Assembly: GCF_025351285.1 (NCBI RefSeq)
Contig: NZ_JANXWG010000147.1
Location: 1 to 43,601, forward strand
Reading direction: 5' to 3'
DNA: 43,601 bases
From: Novosphingobium sp.
GTDB lineage: Bacteria > Pseudomonadota > Alphaproteobacteria > Sphingomonadales > Sphingomonadaceae
The notes under the pieces: model-generated
What the model saw: the letters and a program-made list of their open reading frames with translations, nothing else
What the model was told of the DNA's origin: nothing
Databases searched by the model: none
Translations under genes and position numbers: made by a program
Shown here: positions 1 to 9,826 of the stretch, piece by piece
Layout: every line of letters begins with the position of its first letter
Numbering within the stretch: the first letter of the stretch is position 1

Positions 1-1190
<1,190 letters not shown>

Positions 1191-1194
1191 CGGA

Positions 1195-1626
1195 TCAGCC
1201 CTCCACGACCTGGATGCCCATCGCGCGGGCGGAACCTTCGATGATCTTGACGGCGGAGTCGAGATCGTTGGCGTTGAGATCGACCATCTTGGCGGTGGCG
1301 ATATCGGCCAGTTGCGCACGCGTGATGGTTCCGGCCGAAATCTTGCTCGGCTCCTTCGAACCCGACTTTATGCCCAGCGCCTTCTTGATCAGGAAGGTTG
1401 CAGGCGGGGTCTTGGTCTTGAAGGTAAAGCTGCGATCCGCGAACACGGTGATGACGGTGGGGAGCGGGGTGCCCTTGTCCACGTCCTGCGTGGCAGCGTT
1501 GAACTGCTTGCAGAATTCCATGATGTTCACGCCGCGCTGACCCAGCGCCGGCCCGATCGGCGGCGCGGGCTTGGCTTCACCTGCAGGAACCTGCAGCTTG
1601 ATATAGCCTTCGATTTTCTTGGCCAC
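1195..1626 (-). CDS. rplK: 50S ribosomal protein L11
   Basis: The 143-aa product is full-length L11, which forms the GTPase-associated centre with 23S rRNA and is needed for RelA activation. The N-terminal domain motif [20 protein letters not shown] and the rRNA-binding C-terminal domain ([23 protein letters not shown]) are present. The start is GTG at 1624-1626, supported by a perfect Shine-Dalgarno at 1633-1638 with 6-nt spacing. It lies 149 bp downstream of nusG and 4 bp upstream of rplA. Confidence 0.98.
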   Translation of the reverse strand: MAKKIEGYIKLQVPAGEAKPAPPIGPALGQRGVNIMEFCKQFNAATQDVDKGTPLPTVITVFADRSFTFKTKTPPATFLIKKALGIKSGSKEPSKISAGTITRAQLADIATAKMVDLNANDLDSAVKIIEGSARAMGIQVVEG

Positions 1627-1632
1627 GAAGGG

Positions 1633-1638
1633 CCTCCT
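1633..1638 (-). promoter_or_regulatory. Perfect AGGAGG ribosome-binding site fixing the rplK GTG start
   Basis: Reading the minus strand, AGGAGG lies 6 nt upstream of the GTG at 1626. It is the clearest Shine-Dalgarno in the window and settles a non-ATG start. Confidence 0.85.
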
Positions 1639-1775
1639 TTCTTCCTGTTGCCCGTCAAGCGAGCTCAGAGTGAGCGGTCAAGCAACGAACCGAAGTTCGC
1701 CTCCCGCGGAGATTCGCCAGCGAAAATCGTCAGCGAAGTGCGCGCCGTTAGCGACAGAAGCCGCAAATGGCAAGC

Positions 1776-2312
1776 TTACTTGGAGAGTTCGACTTCCTCG
1801 AAGCCGAGTTCGACCGGGGTCGCGCGGCCGAAGATCGAGACCGAGACCTTGACGCGGTTCTTGTCGAAATCGAGTTCCTCGACCACGCCGGTGAAGCTGG
1901 CGAACGGGCCGGCGTTGACCTTGACCGAATCGCCGATCTCGTAATCGACGCTGACCTGGCGGCGCGGTTCGGCTGCGGCCTGGTCGCGCGCGCCGAAATA
2001 GCGGGCGGCTTCACGGTCCGAAATCGGCTGCGGCTTGCCCATCGAACCCAGGAAGCCGGTGACCTTCGGCGTGTTCTTGATCAGGTGGTAGACATCATCG
2101 TTCATCGCCAGCTTGGCGAGCACGTAGCCAGGCATGAACTTGCGTTCGACCTGGACCTTCTTGCCGCGCTTGACCTCGGTGATCGTTTCGGTCGGCACTT
2201 CGACGTCTTCGACCAGTTGGGTCAGGCCCATGCGTTCGGCCTCGGACAGGATCGATTCGCGGACCTTGTTCTCGAAGCCGGAATAGGCGTGGATGATGTA
2301 CCAGCGGGCCAT
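1776..2312 (-). CDS. nusG: Transcription termination/antitermination protein NusG
   Basis: This 178-aa protein is NusG, an RNA polymerase clamp-binding elongation factor that links to Rho and ribosomal S10. The NGN domain opens with WYIIHAYSGFENKVRESI and includes FMPGYVLAKL. The C-terminal KOW domain contains VKVNAGPFASFTGVVEELD and ends in VELGFEEVEL. It is encoded 45 bp downstream of secE, the standard bacterial order, and upstream of rplK. Confidence 0.98.
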   Translation of the reverse strand: MARWYIIHAYSGFENKVRESILSEAERMGLTQLVEDVEVPTETITEVKRGKKVQVERKFMPGYVLAKLAMNDDVYHLIKNTPKVTGFLGSMGKPQPISDREAARYFGARDQAAAEPRRQVSVDYEIGDSVKVNAGPFASFTGVVEELDFDKNRVKVSVSIFGRATPVELGFEEVELSK

Positions 2313-2357
2313 GGACAGTCTCTCGGCGAAAGGCGTTGAAAGGGTAAGCTGCGCGGG

Positions 2358-2552
2358 TTACGCGAGCTTGAGCAGGAAGCTGACAATCGCGCCGAACAGC
2401 GTGTCGATGCCAAGGAAGAACACCGAGAGGACAACCATCATCAGTCCCACGAAGATCGCGGTGGTGGTGGTTTCCTGGCGGCTGGGCCACACCACCTTGC
2501 GCGCTTCGGCACGCACCTGGTTGACGAATTCGCCGGGGCTGGTCTTGGCCAT
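2358..2552 (-). CDS. secE: Preprotein translocase subunit SecE
   Basis: The 64-aa single-span SecE has the conserved cytoplasmic motif VRAEARKVVWPSRQET followed by one hydrophobic helix (about residues 33-58). SecE clamps the SecY channel in the inner membrane. An in-frame Met nine codons upstream (2579) exists, but the start at 2552 gives the usual short alphaproteobacterial N-terminus (MAKTSPGEF). nusG follows after 45 bp. Confidence 0.95.
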   Translation of the reverse strand: MAKTSPGEFVNQVRAEARKVVWPSRQETTTTAIFVGLMMVVLSVFFLGIDTLFGAIVSFLLKLA

Positions 2553-2726
2553 GACTTGTCGGGTTCCTGACAGTTGCAAATCGCGGCTTCCGGCTAGGGG
2601 TCATCGCCGCCCCGGACAGATCCGGGAGGGGCTTGGCGATTTTCCGATGTCAGAAGACGAATGTGATCTAGGCCGAGTGCCACAAAAACGCAAGAGGGTG
2701 GGGAACACGAGCGCCTGACCTGAAAT

Positions 2727-2882
2727 TCAGCGCCGGTTCCACCAGCCAGGCGGCAGCTTCTCATCGTCGATCCGCCAGCGTTCACGATAGCGGGCGCGGC
2801 GGCTGAAATAGTATTGCAGTGCCAGTGCCACGGCGCTCAGCACCAGCACCAGCAGCACGCCGTAACCGACGATCAATCTCAT
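2727..2882 (-). CDS. Small single-pass membrane protein, function unknown
   Basis: The 51-aa product starts MRLIVGYGVLLVLVLSAVAL, a single strong transmembrane helix, followed by a basic segment (SRRARYRERW) and an acidic/Pro end (LPPGWWNRR). That gives an N-out/C-in topology by the positive-inside rule. I do not recognise a family. It lies between tRNA-Trp and secE on the same strand, so it may be co-transcribed with the secretion block. A longer start at 2933 is possible but adds only hydrophilic, antisense-looking residues. Confidence 0.55.
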   Translation of the reverse strand: MRLIVGYGVLLVLVLSAVALALQYYFSRRARYRERWRIDDEKLPPGWWNRR

Positions 2883-3019
2883 TTCCACAGGTTCATTACC
2901 ATCGCGCGACCATCGCTTTCGTCTCGGTGCCAATCATGCCGCAGCGCGCGAACATCGTTGCAGCAACGCTTGCGCGCGCAACTCGGCCCTTAAATCTTTT
3001 TGGCGAATCTTGGTGATTT

Positions 3020-3095
3020 TGGCAGGAGTGGAGGGACTCGAACCCACGGCCCTCGGTTTTGGAGACCGATGCTCTACCAACTGAGCTACACTCCT
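3020..3095 (-). tRNA. tRNA-Trp (anticodon CCA)
   Basis: The 76-nt minus-strand gene folds as a canonical cloverleaf. The 7-bp acceptor pairs AGGAGTG with CACTCCT, followed by discriminator G and an encoded CCA end. The D arm is AGCTCAGTTGGTAGAGC, the anticodon stem-loop TCGGTCTCCAAAACCGA carries anticodon CCA, and the T loop contains GGTTCGAGTCC. Its position just upstream of secE-nusG-rplK-rplA is the arrangement common in proteobacteria. Confidence 0.97.
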
Positions 3096-3156
3096 GTGCG
3101 GGAGCGTCCCTAGTGGCTTGGTAGGGAATGTGCAAGCGGCGAGGTTGGCACGGCCA

Positions 3157-6063
3157 TCAGGCTGGCCCTTCGACAGCGTAAATCGCGCAAGCCGTTGCCC
3201 GCCCACGCACGCGGATGCGATCGACCAGCCGCACCTTGAACCGGCCTTCGACCAGCGAAGCCGTCCGTTCGCATACCAGCAGGTCGATGCTGTAATCGCG
3301 CGTCAGTTCCTGGAGCCGCGACGCCAGGTTCACGCTGTCGCCGATCACGGTGTAGTCCATCCGCTTGGGGCTGCCGATCGTGCCCGCGACCACCTCGCCG
3401 GTAGTCACGCCCAGCCCGAGCCGCAATTCGGGCGCGCCGCGCGCGCACCGCCGCGCATTGATCGCCACCAGCGCATCGATCATCGCCAGCGCGCTCGATA
3501 CCGCGTTGACCGCATCGGGCCCGCGCGACAGCGGCGCGCCATATACCGCCATCACACCGTCGCCGAGGAACTTGTCCAGCACGCCATCGTGCGCCGCCAC
3601 CGCCTCGAACAGTTCGCCGAACAGTTCGTTAAGCGTCTCGACCGTTTCGCGCGCACTCAACCGTTCGGCCAGGCCCGTGAAGTTGCGCACATCGGCGAAC
3701 AGCACGCTGGCGGTGCAGGCGGTGCCGAACAACAAGCCGTCCTCGCGCCCCATGACCTGATCGACCACATCCTGGGTAAGGAACCTTCGCATTGCGCCCT
3801 GGAGGCGTTTTTCGCTGCTGAGGTCCTCGATCACCACCAGCACACCCGACCGGCCGTGGTTCGGCGAATCGCCTTCGAGCGGAACGATCGAGAGGTTCAC
3901 CGCGCGCACGCCCCCATCGGCGACCACCAGATCGTAATCGAGCAACAGTTTGGATTCACCGCCGCCCAGCACGGCATCGACCTCTTCGACCAGCACGGGG
4001 TTGGTGCGGGCCACGAACGGCCGCGCATCGCTGCCCGCAAGCACCGTTTCGTCAAGACCCAGGATCGTTCCTGCGGCGCGGTTGATCTTGGTCACGCGCC
4101 ACGCCGCATCGATCGCGACCACCCCGCCGGCCATAGAGCGCATGATGTTCTCGTCGAAATTGCGCTCGGCGATCAGTTCGGAAAACAGCCGCGCATTGTC
4201 GAGTGCGATGGCGGCCTGCGCACCGAATGCGGCCATCCTCACCACATCGTCTGCGTCGAACGGCAGCCCGTCGAGCCGGTTGAGCGCTTGCATCACCCCC
4301 AACCGGCGCCCGTCGCGCGTGGTGATGGGGATGCTCAGCGCGCTTTTGGTGCGATAGCCGGTCTGCGCGTCGATTGCCGGGTTGAAGCGCGGATCGGCAT
4401 AGGCATCGGGCACCGCGACGATCTCGCCAGTGCGGAAGCTGTGCCCGGCAAGGCCGGTGCCCGAGGCAAAGGCGATCTGCCCGGCGCCGACTCCTTCGGC
4501 CACGAGGGCGGCCAGTTCGTCACCCTGAACGGGTCTATTGGGCCCCAGCCGGTGCGGGCCGGTGGCGACATCATCGCCCAGGTCGCCCGCCAGGAACAGC
4601 GAGGTGCGATCGGCATGGATGATCCGCGTGGTGACATTGACGATGCGTTCGAGCAGCGGGCGCAGTTGCAGGTCGCTTGTAATGGCGGTGTTGACCGCGA
4701 TCAGCTCGCGCAGATCGGCGTTGCTGTCCTCGGCGCGCATCACGGCAAGGCTGAACCGTTCGGCCATCAGCAGCATGTGCGAATAGAGCACCATGAGCAC
4801 GCCGAGCGAGATGAATTCGTAAGCCTGCGCGCGATCTGCCGCGACCCAGCCTTCGACCACCACCGCCTCGACCGCGAACGATGCCACGAACAGTGCGATG
4901 CCGAACAGGAACAGCAGAGCGCCCTCGCGCCCGCGCGAGACGGCCCGGACAAGGATCCCCACCACCCAGAACAGCGTCGCCAAAGTCAGCACAATGAAAC
5001 CGCGCTGGATGTGGCTGGCGGTCAACGTATCACCCAGCACGCCGAACAGCACGATCTGCGCGAGCAGGAAGGCCAGGAACATGCCGATGATCAGGCCGAA
5101 CATCCGGCGCGGACTTTCGCGCGGATACAGCGTGTTCGCGGTAGCAAGGAAGAACATCATCGCGATCGTGCCGCCCAGATACTGGGTCGCCATCATGGTC
5201 GGGAATGTCAGCCCCGGGAACGCGATCAGCAGCACGTTGTCGAAGCCGATGATCGCCGAATTGGGCAGGTAGGCCAGGCAAGCCAAGCCGAAATAGAGCG
5301 AAGCACGATCGCGCGGCCGATAGAGAAACAGCGCGATGCCCAACGCCGCGATCAACAGCAGCGAAAGATCATACAGCATCATCCGCGCCCATTTCAGCGC
5401 ATACCAGTCCTCCATGGGCTGCGTGGCGCCGATCACCGGGCTTTCCTGCAAGCCGTTTTCGCGGTGGAGGATCGAGGCCATCTCGATCCTGACATTCAGA
5501 TCGCGTCCGATGGACACCAGCGGCACTGTCTGCGAACGAATGTCGTAACGGACAGTGGCCTTGGTCGCGCCGAGCGTGCCGCGCGCCGATTGCACTTCGC
5601 CATCGACGATGATCCGGCTCGCGGCGGTGATCGGCGCGAGGTAAAGCTGGTACCGCCCCGGCGGAAGCCCCCGCAGCACGGTCTCGAACCGCACGACGCC
5701 CGATTCGGGCAGCCGGCCGCCCGGATAAGCGGCGCCCCGCCACGGACCGGGCACCCGCAGCACGGTCTGCGCGCCAACCACGGGCCGGTTAGCGCCTGTC
5801 CCCCCGCCAAGCCAGGTCACCACCCACGAACCGCTCAGTTCGATCGGGCGGTTGAACGCACCATACCCGCTGAAATCGGCGATGCCGGCATGCACCGGCA
5901 TCGCCGCACGGTCGACCGGATCGTGGAACAGCGGCGCCACCAGCGCAATCATCATGGCCAGCGCGGCCATGGCCAGCAACAGCCGGCCGCGCGCGGTACG
6001 GGCTGGCTGGAACCCGGCCAACCTCGACCGCAGGGGCTGTAGCCAGTCGATGACCCTTTGCAT
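3157..6063 (-). CDS. Class III adenylate cyclase with 7TM sensor, GAF and PAS domains
   Basis: The 968-aa membrane protein appears to make cAMP from ATP in response to two or more inputs. In order it has an N-terminal membrane anchor, a periplasmic beta-rich domain (to about residue 210), a seven-helix block resembling 7TMR-DISM, a GAF domain (with SGTGLAGHSFRTGE), a PAS-like domain and a C-terminal cyclase homology domain. Catalytic residues are present: metal-binding D791 (FADVRNFT) and D835 (LGDGVMAVYG), purine-recognising K831, the DYTVIGD stretch from D903, and transition-state N912 and R916. A longer frame runs to 6198, but 6063 gives a sensible N-terminus. It is transcribed divergently from the GGDEF/EAL gene. 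Confidence 0.88.
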   Translation of the reverse strand: MQRVIDWLQPLRSRLAGFQPARTARGRLLLAMAALAMMIALVAPLFHDPVDRAAMPVHAGIADFSGYGAFNRPIELSGSWVVTWLGGGTGANRPVVGAQTVLRVPGPWRGAAYPGGRLPESGVVRFETVLRGLPPGRYQLYLAPITAASRIIVDGEVQSARGTLGATKATVRYDIRSQTVPLVSIGRDLNVRIEMASILHRENGLQESPVIGATQPMEDWYALKWARMMLYDLSLLLIAALGIALFLYRPRDRASLYFGLACLAYLPNSAIIGFDNVLLIAFPGLTFPTMMATQYLGGTIAMMFFLATANTLYPRESPRRMFGLIIGMFLAFLLAQIVLFGVLGDTLTASHIQRGFIVLTLATLFWVVGILVRAVSRGREGALLFLFGIALFVASFAVEAVVVEGWVAADRAQAYEFISLGVLMVLYSHMLLMAERFSLAVMRAEDSNADLRELIAVNTAITSDLQLRPLLERIVNVTTRIIHADRTSLFLAGDLGDDVATGPHRLGPNRPVQGDELAALVAEGVGAGQIAFASGTGLAGHSFRTGEIVAVPDAYADPRFNPAIDAQTGYRTKSALSIPITTRDGRRLGVMQALNRLDGLPFDADDVVRMAAFGAQAAIALDNARLFSELIAERNFDENIMRSMAGGVVAIDAAWRVTKINRAAGTILGLDETVLAGSDARPFVARTNPVLVEEVDAVLGGGESKLLLDYDLVVADGGVRAVNLSIVPLEGDSPNHGRSGVLVVIEDLSSEKRLQGAMRRFLTQDVVDQVMGREDGLLFGTACTASVLFADVRNFTGLAERLSARETVETLNELFGELFEAVAAHDGVLDKFLGDGVMAVYGAPLSRGPDAVNAVSSALAMIDALVAINARRCARGAPELRLGLGVTTGEVVAGTIGSPKRMDYTVIGDSVNLASRLQELTRDYSIDLLVCERTASLVEGRFKVRLVDRIRVRGRATACAIYAVEGPA

Positions 6064-6235
6064 GCCCCCAGTCCCTATGCTTGGCCCCTTGCACGGCCGC
6101 GCCCGCCGCGCTTGCCCGCGTAACCTATCTGCACGCGCGACGTGCGTCGACCAGGCAATCGGCCACCGCTGGCGAGCGCGATCGAGGCTGGTCCGCACGC
6201 CCCCTAGCTGCCGTTAGCGCAATCTTAGCTTTACC
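6064..6235. promoter_or_regulatory. Divergent promoter region shared by cAMP and c-di-GMP genes
   Basis: This 172-bp gap separates the starts of two oppositely oriented second-messenger genes and must hold both 5' ends. I could not pick out a convincing -35/-10 pair or a clear operator by eye. Confidence 0.4.
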
Positions 6236-8545
6236 GTGTCTAAACCTTTGCAATATTTGACGCTGCAAGAGGATCAGGTCAGCTTGACCGCCCACGCGAC
6301 CCGCATCGAGAAATCTCGAAAGCGACAGCTTCTGCTGCCGATTGCGGCGCTGACGCTTGGCGGCCTGATCCTGCTTGTGGCGCTGGCGATGTATCTTGTG
6401 ACACGCTTCGATCGCACTGCGGCAGAGCGCGAGAGCGCCGTCGTGGCGCAGGGCTTCTCGCGCCAGATCGAACAATACGAACTGGGCATGGCGCCCCAAT
6501 CGGACTGGGACGAGGCCGTCCAGAAGCTCGATCACAACTTCGATGCCGCTTTCGCCGACCGCGATTTCGGCGCTCAGTTCTTCACGTTCAACGGCATCAC
6601 CCACACGTTCATGATCGATGGTGGGGGCGTGCCGATCTACGCCTCCGTCATGGGCCGGCAACGACCACCGAAGAGCGCTTATCCCGATTTCGCTCCGCAG
6701 TTCGGCGCGCTGGTTCGCGAATTGCGACAGCGCGAGGCGCAGCGGCCGCCGATCGTGCCGACGGCCGCAAAAGATACGGTTACGCACCCGATCCAGGCGC
6801 ATGGCCTGGTCAAGATCGATGGGCAGATCTGCATTCTCATCGCCACATTGATCCAGCCTGACATCGGGCTGATCCTGCCCAAGGGGCCGCGCGCGCCGAT
6901 CGTGCTGACCGCAATGCCCGTGAACAAGCCGATGATGCGGGGTTTCGCTGCGTTCTACCTGCTCGACGATCTCGATGTTGTCACCTCGGCGCAAGCAGCC
7001 CACGGCAAGGCTTACGTCCCGCTGCGCGATATGTCCGGCAAAGAGATCGGCGGATTCGCGTGGACCCCGCGCCAGCCGGGTTCTGCGCTCTACAACCAGA
7101 TGCGGATCTGGCTTGGCGCCGCGGTGCTGCTGTTCGGGCTGGTCGGCTGGATGATCATGCGGCGCAGCGCGAAAGTGGTCGACGATCTGATCGCAAGCGA
7201 GGCTCGCGCCCGCCATCTCGCGTTCCACGACATGCTTACCGGCCTGCCCAACCGTGCGATGCTGTTCGAACAGATGCCCGAACTGCTTGCAGAAGCTGGC
7301 CGCAGCCGGCGGGTTCTGGTGGTGATGGCCATCGACCTCGATCGCTTCAAGGAGGTCAACGACACGCTCGGCCACCAAGCCGGCGACGAGCTGCTCAAGG
7401 CCGTGGCAAACCGCTTGCTGCAACTGAAGCCCGATCGCGGCAATGCTTTCGCGGCTCGGCTTGGCGGCGATGAATTCGTCCACATGCACCTCGCGCGCGA
7501 TCCGCAAGCGGCGCGCGAATTTGCCGACTGTGCGCTGGCGCTGATCCTCAAGCCGGTCGACAGCGATTTCGGCCGGCTGGACGTGGGCTGCTCGATCGGG
7601 CTGGCGATCATTGCCAGCGGCGCGATCGAATCCTCGAACCTGCTGCGCCAGGCCGATCTCGCGCTCTACCGCTCGAAGGCCCAGGGGCGCGCATGCGTGA
7701 CCGTGTTCGAACCCGAACTCGAAACCGAATTCCACACCCGCCGCGTGATCGAAGCCAGTTTGCGCGCCGCGCTGAGTGCCCAGGCATTCCACATGGTCTA
7801 CCAGCCGCAAGTCGATGGCAACGGCACCGTCATCGCGTTCGAGGCGCTGCTGCGGTCGTCGCAGCCACTGCTCAACGACATCTCACCCAGCACGTTCATC
7901 GCGCAGGCCGAAGAGTGCGGACTGATCATGGCGATTGGCGAACTTGTGCTGCGGCTGGTGTTCGAGGAAACCCGCCACTGGGCCGGCATGCGCATCGCGG
8001 TCAACGTGTCGGCGGTGCAGATGCGCGCGCAGGGGTTCGGCACCCGCATCGCGCAGATGGCCGCGCACGCGGGCATAGACCCCGCGCGCTACGAGATCGA
8101 ACTGACCGAAACATCTCTGCTCACCGACGAGCCGACGACGGTCGAAAACTTCGCGATCCTGCGCGGGCTGGGCTTTTCGATCGCGCTCGATGATTTCGGC
8201 ACCGGCCATTCGAGCCTCAGCCTGCTCCACCGCTTCAAGGTCGACCGGATCAAGATCGACCGGTCATTCATCAATGATCTTGGTGCCAGTGATCCTGGTG
8301 CCAGTGATCTTGGTGCCAGTGATCTTGGTGGCCCCGGTGGCGAGGCGGTGGTCAACGCGATCATCCAGCTTGCGCACAGCTTCGGGCTCGGAGTGATCGC
8401 CGAAGGGGTCGAAACCGAGGAACAACAGCGGCGGCTGGTCGAAGCAGGCTGCGTCGAATTCCAGGGCTATCTGTTTGGCGTGCCGATCCCCGCGTCCGAA
8501 GTTGAAGCCCGCTACCTTGGCGCGCCGATGGCGCTGCGGGCGTGA
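6236..8545 (+). CDS. CHASE4-GGDEF-EAL bifunctional c-di-GMP protein
   Basis: The 769-aa inner-membrane protein begins at a GTG. TM1 (about residues 34-54) and TM2 (about 290-310) flank a periplasmic CHASE4-type domain. The GGDEF motif is intact at residues 410-414, but the inhibitory RxxD site nine residues before it reads RGNA, so product feedback is probably lost. The EAL domain keeps the expected residues: EALLR at 536, NVS, ELTE, DDFGTG, KIDRSF and AEGVET. Phosphodiesterase activity is therefore likely and cyclase activity possible. A 15-bp tandem repeat is inserted in the coding sequence after KIDRSF (residues 681-699). Confidence 0.92.
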   Translation: MSKPLQYLTLQEDQVSLTAHATRIEKSRKRQLLLPIAALTLGGLILLVALAMYLVTRFDRTAAERESAVVAQGFSRQIEQYELGMAPQSDWDEAVQKLDHNFDAAFADRDFGAQFFTFNGITHTFMIDGGGVPIYASVMGRQRPPKSAYPDFAPQFGALVRELRQREAQRPPIVPTAAKDTVTHPIQAHGLVKIDGQICILIATLIQPDIGLILPKGPRAPIVLTAMPVNKPMMRGFAAFYLLDDLDVVTSAQAAHGKAYVPLRDMSGKEIGGFAWTPRQPGSALYNQMRIWLGAAVLLFGLVGWMIMRRSAKVVDDLIASEARARHLAFHDMLTGLPNRAMLFEQMPELLAEAGRSRRVLVVMAIDLDRFKEVNDTLGHQAGDELLKAVANRLLQLKPDRGNAFAARLGGDEFVHMHLARDPQAAREFADCALALILKPVDSDFGRLDVGCSIGLAIIASGAIESSNLLRQADLALYRSKAQGRACVTVFEPELETEFHTRRVIEASLRAALSAQAFHMVYQPQVDGNGTVIAFEALLRSSQPLLNDISPSTFIAQAEECGLIMAIGELVLRLVFEETRHWAGMRIAVNVSAVQMRAQGFGTRIAQMAAHAGIDPARYEIELTETSLLTDEPTTVENFAILRGLGFSIALDDFGTGHSSLSLLHRFKVDRIKIDRSFINDLGASDPGASDLGASDLGGPGGEAVVNAIIQLAHSFGLGVIAEGVETEEQQRRLVEAGCVEFQGYLFGVPIPASEVEARYLGAPMALRA
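8276..8333 (+). repeat. In-frame 15-bp tandem repeat inside the EAL domain
   Basis: Three full 15-bp units (8276-8290, 8291-8305, 8306-8320) and a partial fourth (8321-8333) encode DLGAS-type pentapeptides. Units differ by a single base. The unit length is a multiple of three, so gain or loss of copies keeps the frame. Confidence 0.95.
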
Positions 8546-8603
8546 AAGACTGATTGGAAACTCCGCTTGATCTTCGCAACGTGGCGGGCAAGCTGCGGGC
8601 GCA

Positions 8604-9377
8604 ATGACAGATTTTTCCACCCCGGCGATCATCCCCCCGGCGCTGCTGATGCAGGCTTATCGCAGCGGCATCTTCCCGATGGCCGATGCGCGCGATGACA
8701 CCGAGATCTTCTGGGTGGAGCCCAGGCGCCGTGCAATCCTGCCGCTCGACCGATTCCGCTGTTCGCATTCGCTGGCCAAAGTGCTGCGCCGCGATCGTTT
8801 CCGCGTGACTTGCAACACCGCCTTCGACGCCGTGGTCAGCGCTTGCGCCGCACCGCGCCCGGCCGCAGATGAAAGCTGGATCAGCCACCGCATCCAGGCC
8901 AGCTACGCCGAACTGCACCGTATCGGCCTCGCGCATTCGATCGAGTGCTGGCACGGCGAAGATCTCGTCGGCGGACTCTATGGCGTGGGGTTCGATCGGG
9001 TGTTCTGTGGCGAAAGCATGTTCAGCCGCATGACCGACGCCAGCAAGGTCGCGCTGGCATGGCTGGTTGCGGCACTGCGCCAGGCGGGCGCCGAACTGCT
9101 CGATTGCCAGTTCCTCACCGATCACCTCGCCTCAATGGGCGCGATCGAGATCACGCAGGCGCAGTACCTCAAGCGCCTGGCAAAAGCTCAGTTGGTGGCG
9201 GTGTCCGGCGCTTCGGCAGCCGCCGGACTGGAAACCGGCGCCGGCGCGACTGCGGGCTTGGCGGGCGAAGGTTTCTTGCCGCTGCCGCTCGGTTTCGCGG
9301 CCTTGCTCGATGCGGCATCGCCCGGGAGCGCTTCGCCCGGGAAGTGCATCGCGCAATCCTTTACCCACACATCGTAA
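8604..9377 (+). CDS. aat: Leucyl/phenylalanyl-tRNA-protein transferase
   Basis: Aat attaches Leu or Phe to proteins with N-terminal Lys or Arg, creating N-degrons for ClpAP/ClpS. The family core is clear: LLMQAYRSGIFPMAD, FWVEPRRRAILPLD, GLYGVGFDRVFCGESMFSRM and the C-terminal LDCQFLTDHLASMGAIEI. At 257 aa it is longer than the usual 200-235. The extra residues, from about 9185, are Ala/Gly/Ser-rich and lie wholly within the antisense overlap with the DUF2155 gene. The enzyme core itself is complete. Confidence 0.95.
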   Translation: MTDFSTPAIIPPALLMQAYRSGIFPMADARDDTEIFWVEPRRRAILPLDRFRCSHSLAKVLRRDRFRVTCNTAFDAVVSACAAPRPAADESWISHRIQASYAELHRIGLAHSIECWHGEDLVGGLYGVGFDRVFCGESMFSRMTDASKVALAWLVAALRQAGAELLDCQFLTDHLASMGAIEITQAQYLKRLAKAQLVAVSGASAAAGLETGAGATAGLAGEGFLPLPLGFAALLDAASPGSASPGKCIAQSFTHTS

Positions 9378-9826
9378 ACCGGGTGCTCGACCACGTTGAG
9401 CGAAGGCGAATTCAGGAACAGCCAGCCCGAAAACACTTTGTGCCACGCCAGCTTCTCACGCACCGTGGCGCGTTCCTCGACAAAAAGCTGGACGAAAGCC
9501 CCGGTTTCCTGCGGATCTTCCCACGGCGCGGTACGCTCGCAACTCGCCAGCCGCACCACGGTATTGCCGAAGCGCTTCGATTCGCCGGGCTTCAGCGTGA
9601 AGGTCTGGGTGATGTTGTTGCGCTTGTTGAGCAGGCCCAGCGTCGCCACCCGGTCCTTGAGCGGGGTTGCGCCTTCGACTTCCATCGCCCCGCCGCTGGC
9701 GCTGCCCGCGGGCAAGGCTCTGGAGGCGGTCGCTTCGGGCGGCGGCGGCACGTCCTTGTTGCGGTCGCACCCGCCCAGCAAAGCCAAGCCGGCCAGCGCA
9801 GCAATGCGAAGGCTACACCGCAACAT
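9188..9826 (-). CDS. DUF2155 family lipoprotein
   Basis: The 212-aa product has a signal sequence ending in a lipobox (LALLGGC, lipidated Cys about residue 20), then the DUF2155 core: ATLGLLNKRNNITQTFTLKPG, FVQLFVEERA, WHKVFSGWLFLNSPSLN and HPVYDVWVKDC. DUF2155 proteins are alphaproteobacterial envelope proteins of unknown function. The last ~50 residues are Ala/Pro/Lys-rich and antisense to the aat tail. Its ATG overlaps the stop of the NDUFA12-like gene by one base (TGATG), so the two are probably translationally coupled. Confidence 0.9.
   Translation of the reverse strand: MLRCSLRIAALAGLALLGGCDRNKDVPPPPEATASRALPAGSASGGAMEVEGATPLKDRVATLGLLNKRNNITQTFTLKPGESKRFGNTVVRLASCERTAPWEDPQETGAFVQLFVEERATVREKLAWHKVFSGWLFLNSPSLNVVEHPVYDVWVKDCAMHFPGEALPGDAASSKAAKPSGSGKKPSPAKPAVAPAPVSSPAAAEAPDTATN

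Noticed and set aside
3118..6042. 974-aa open frame antisense to the adenylate cyclase gene
   Set aside because: It is His/Arg/Gln-rich without domains and is the mirror of a well-supported gene; long antisense frames are expected at this GC content.
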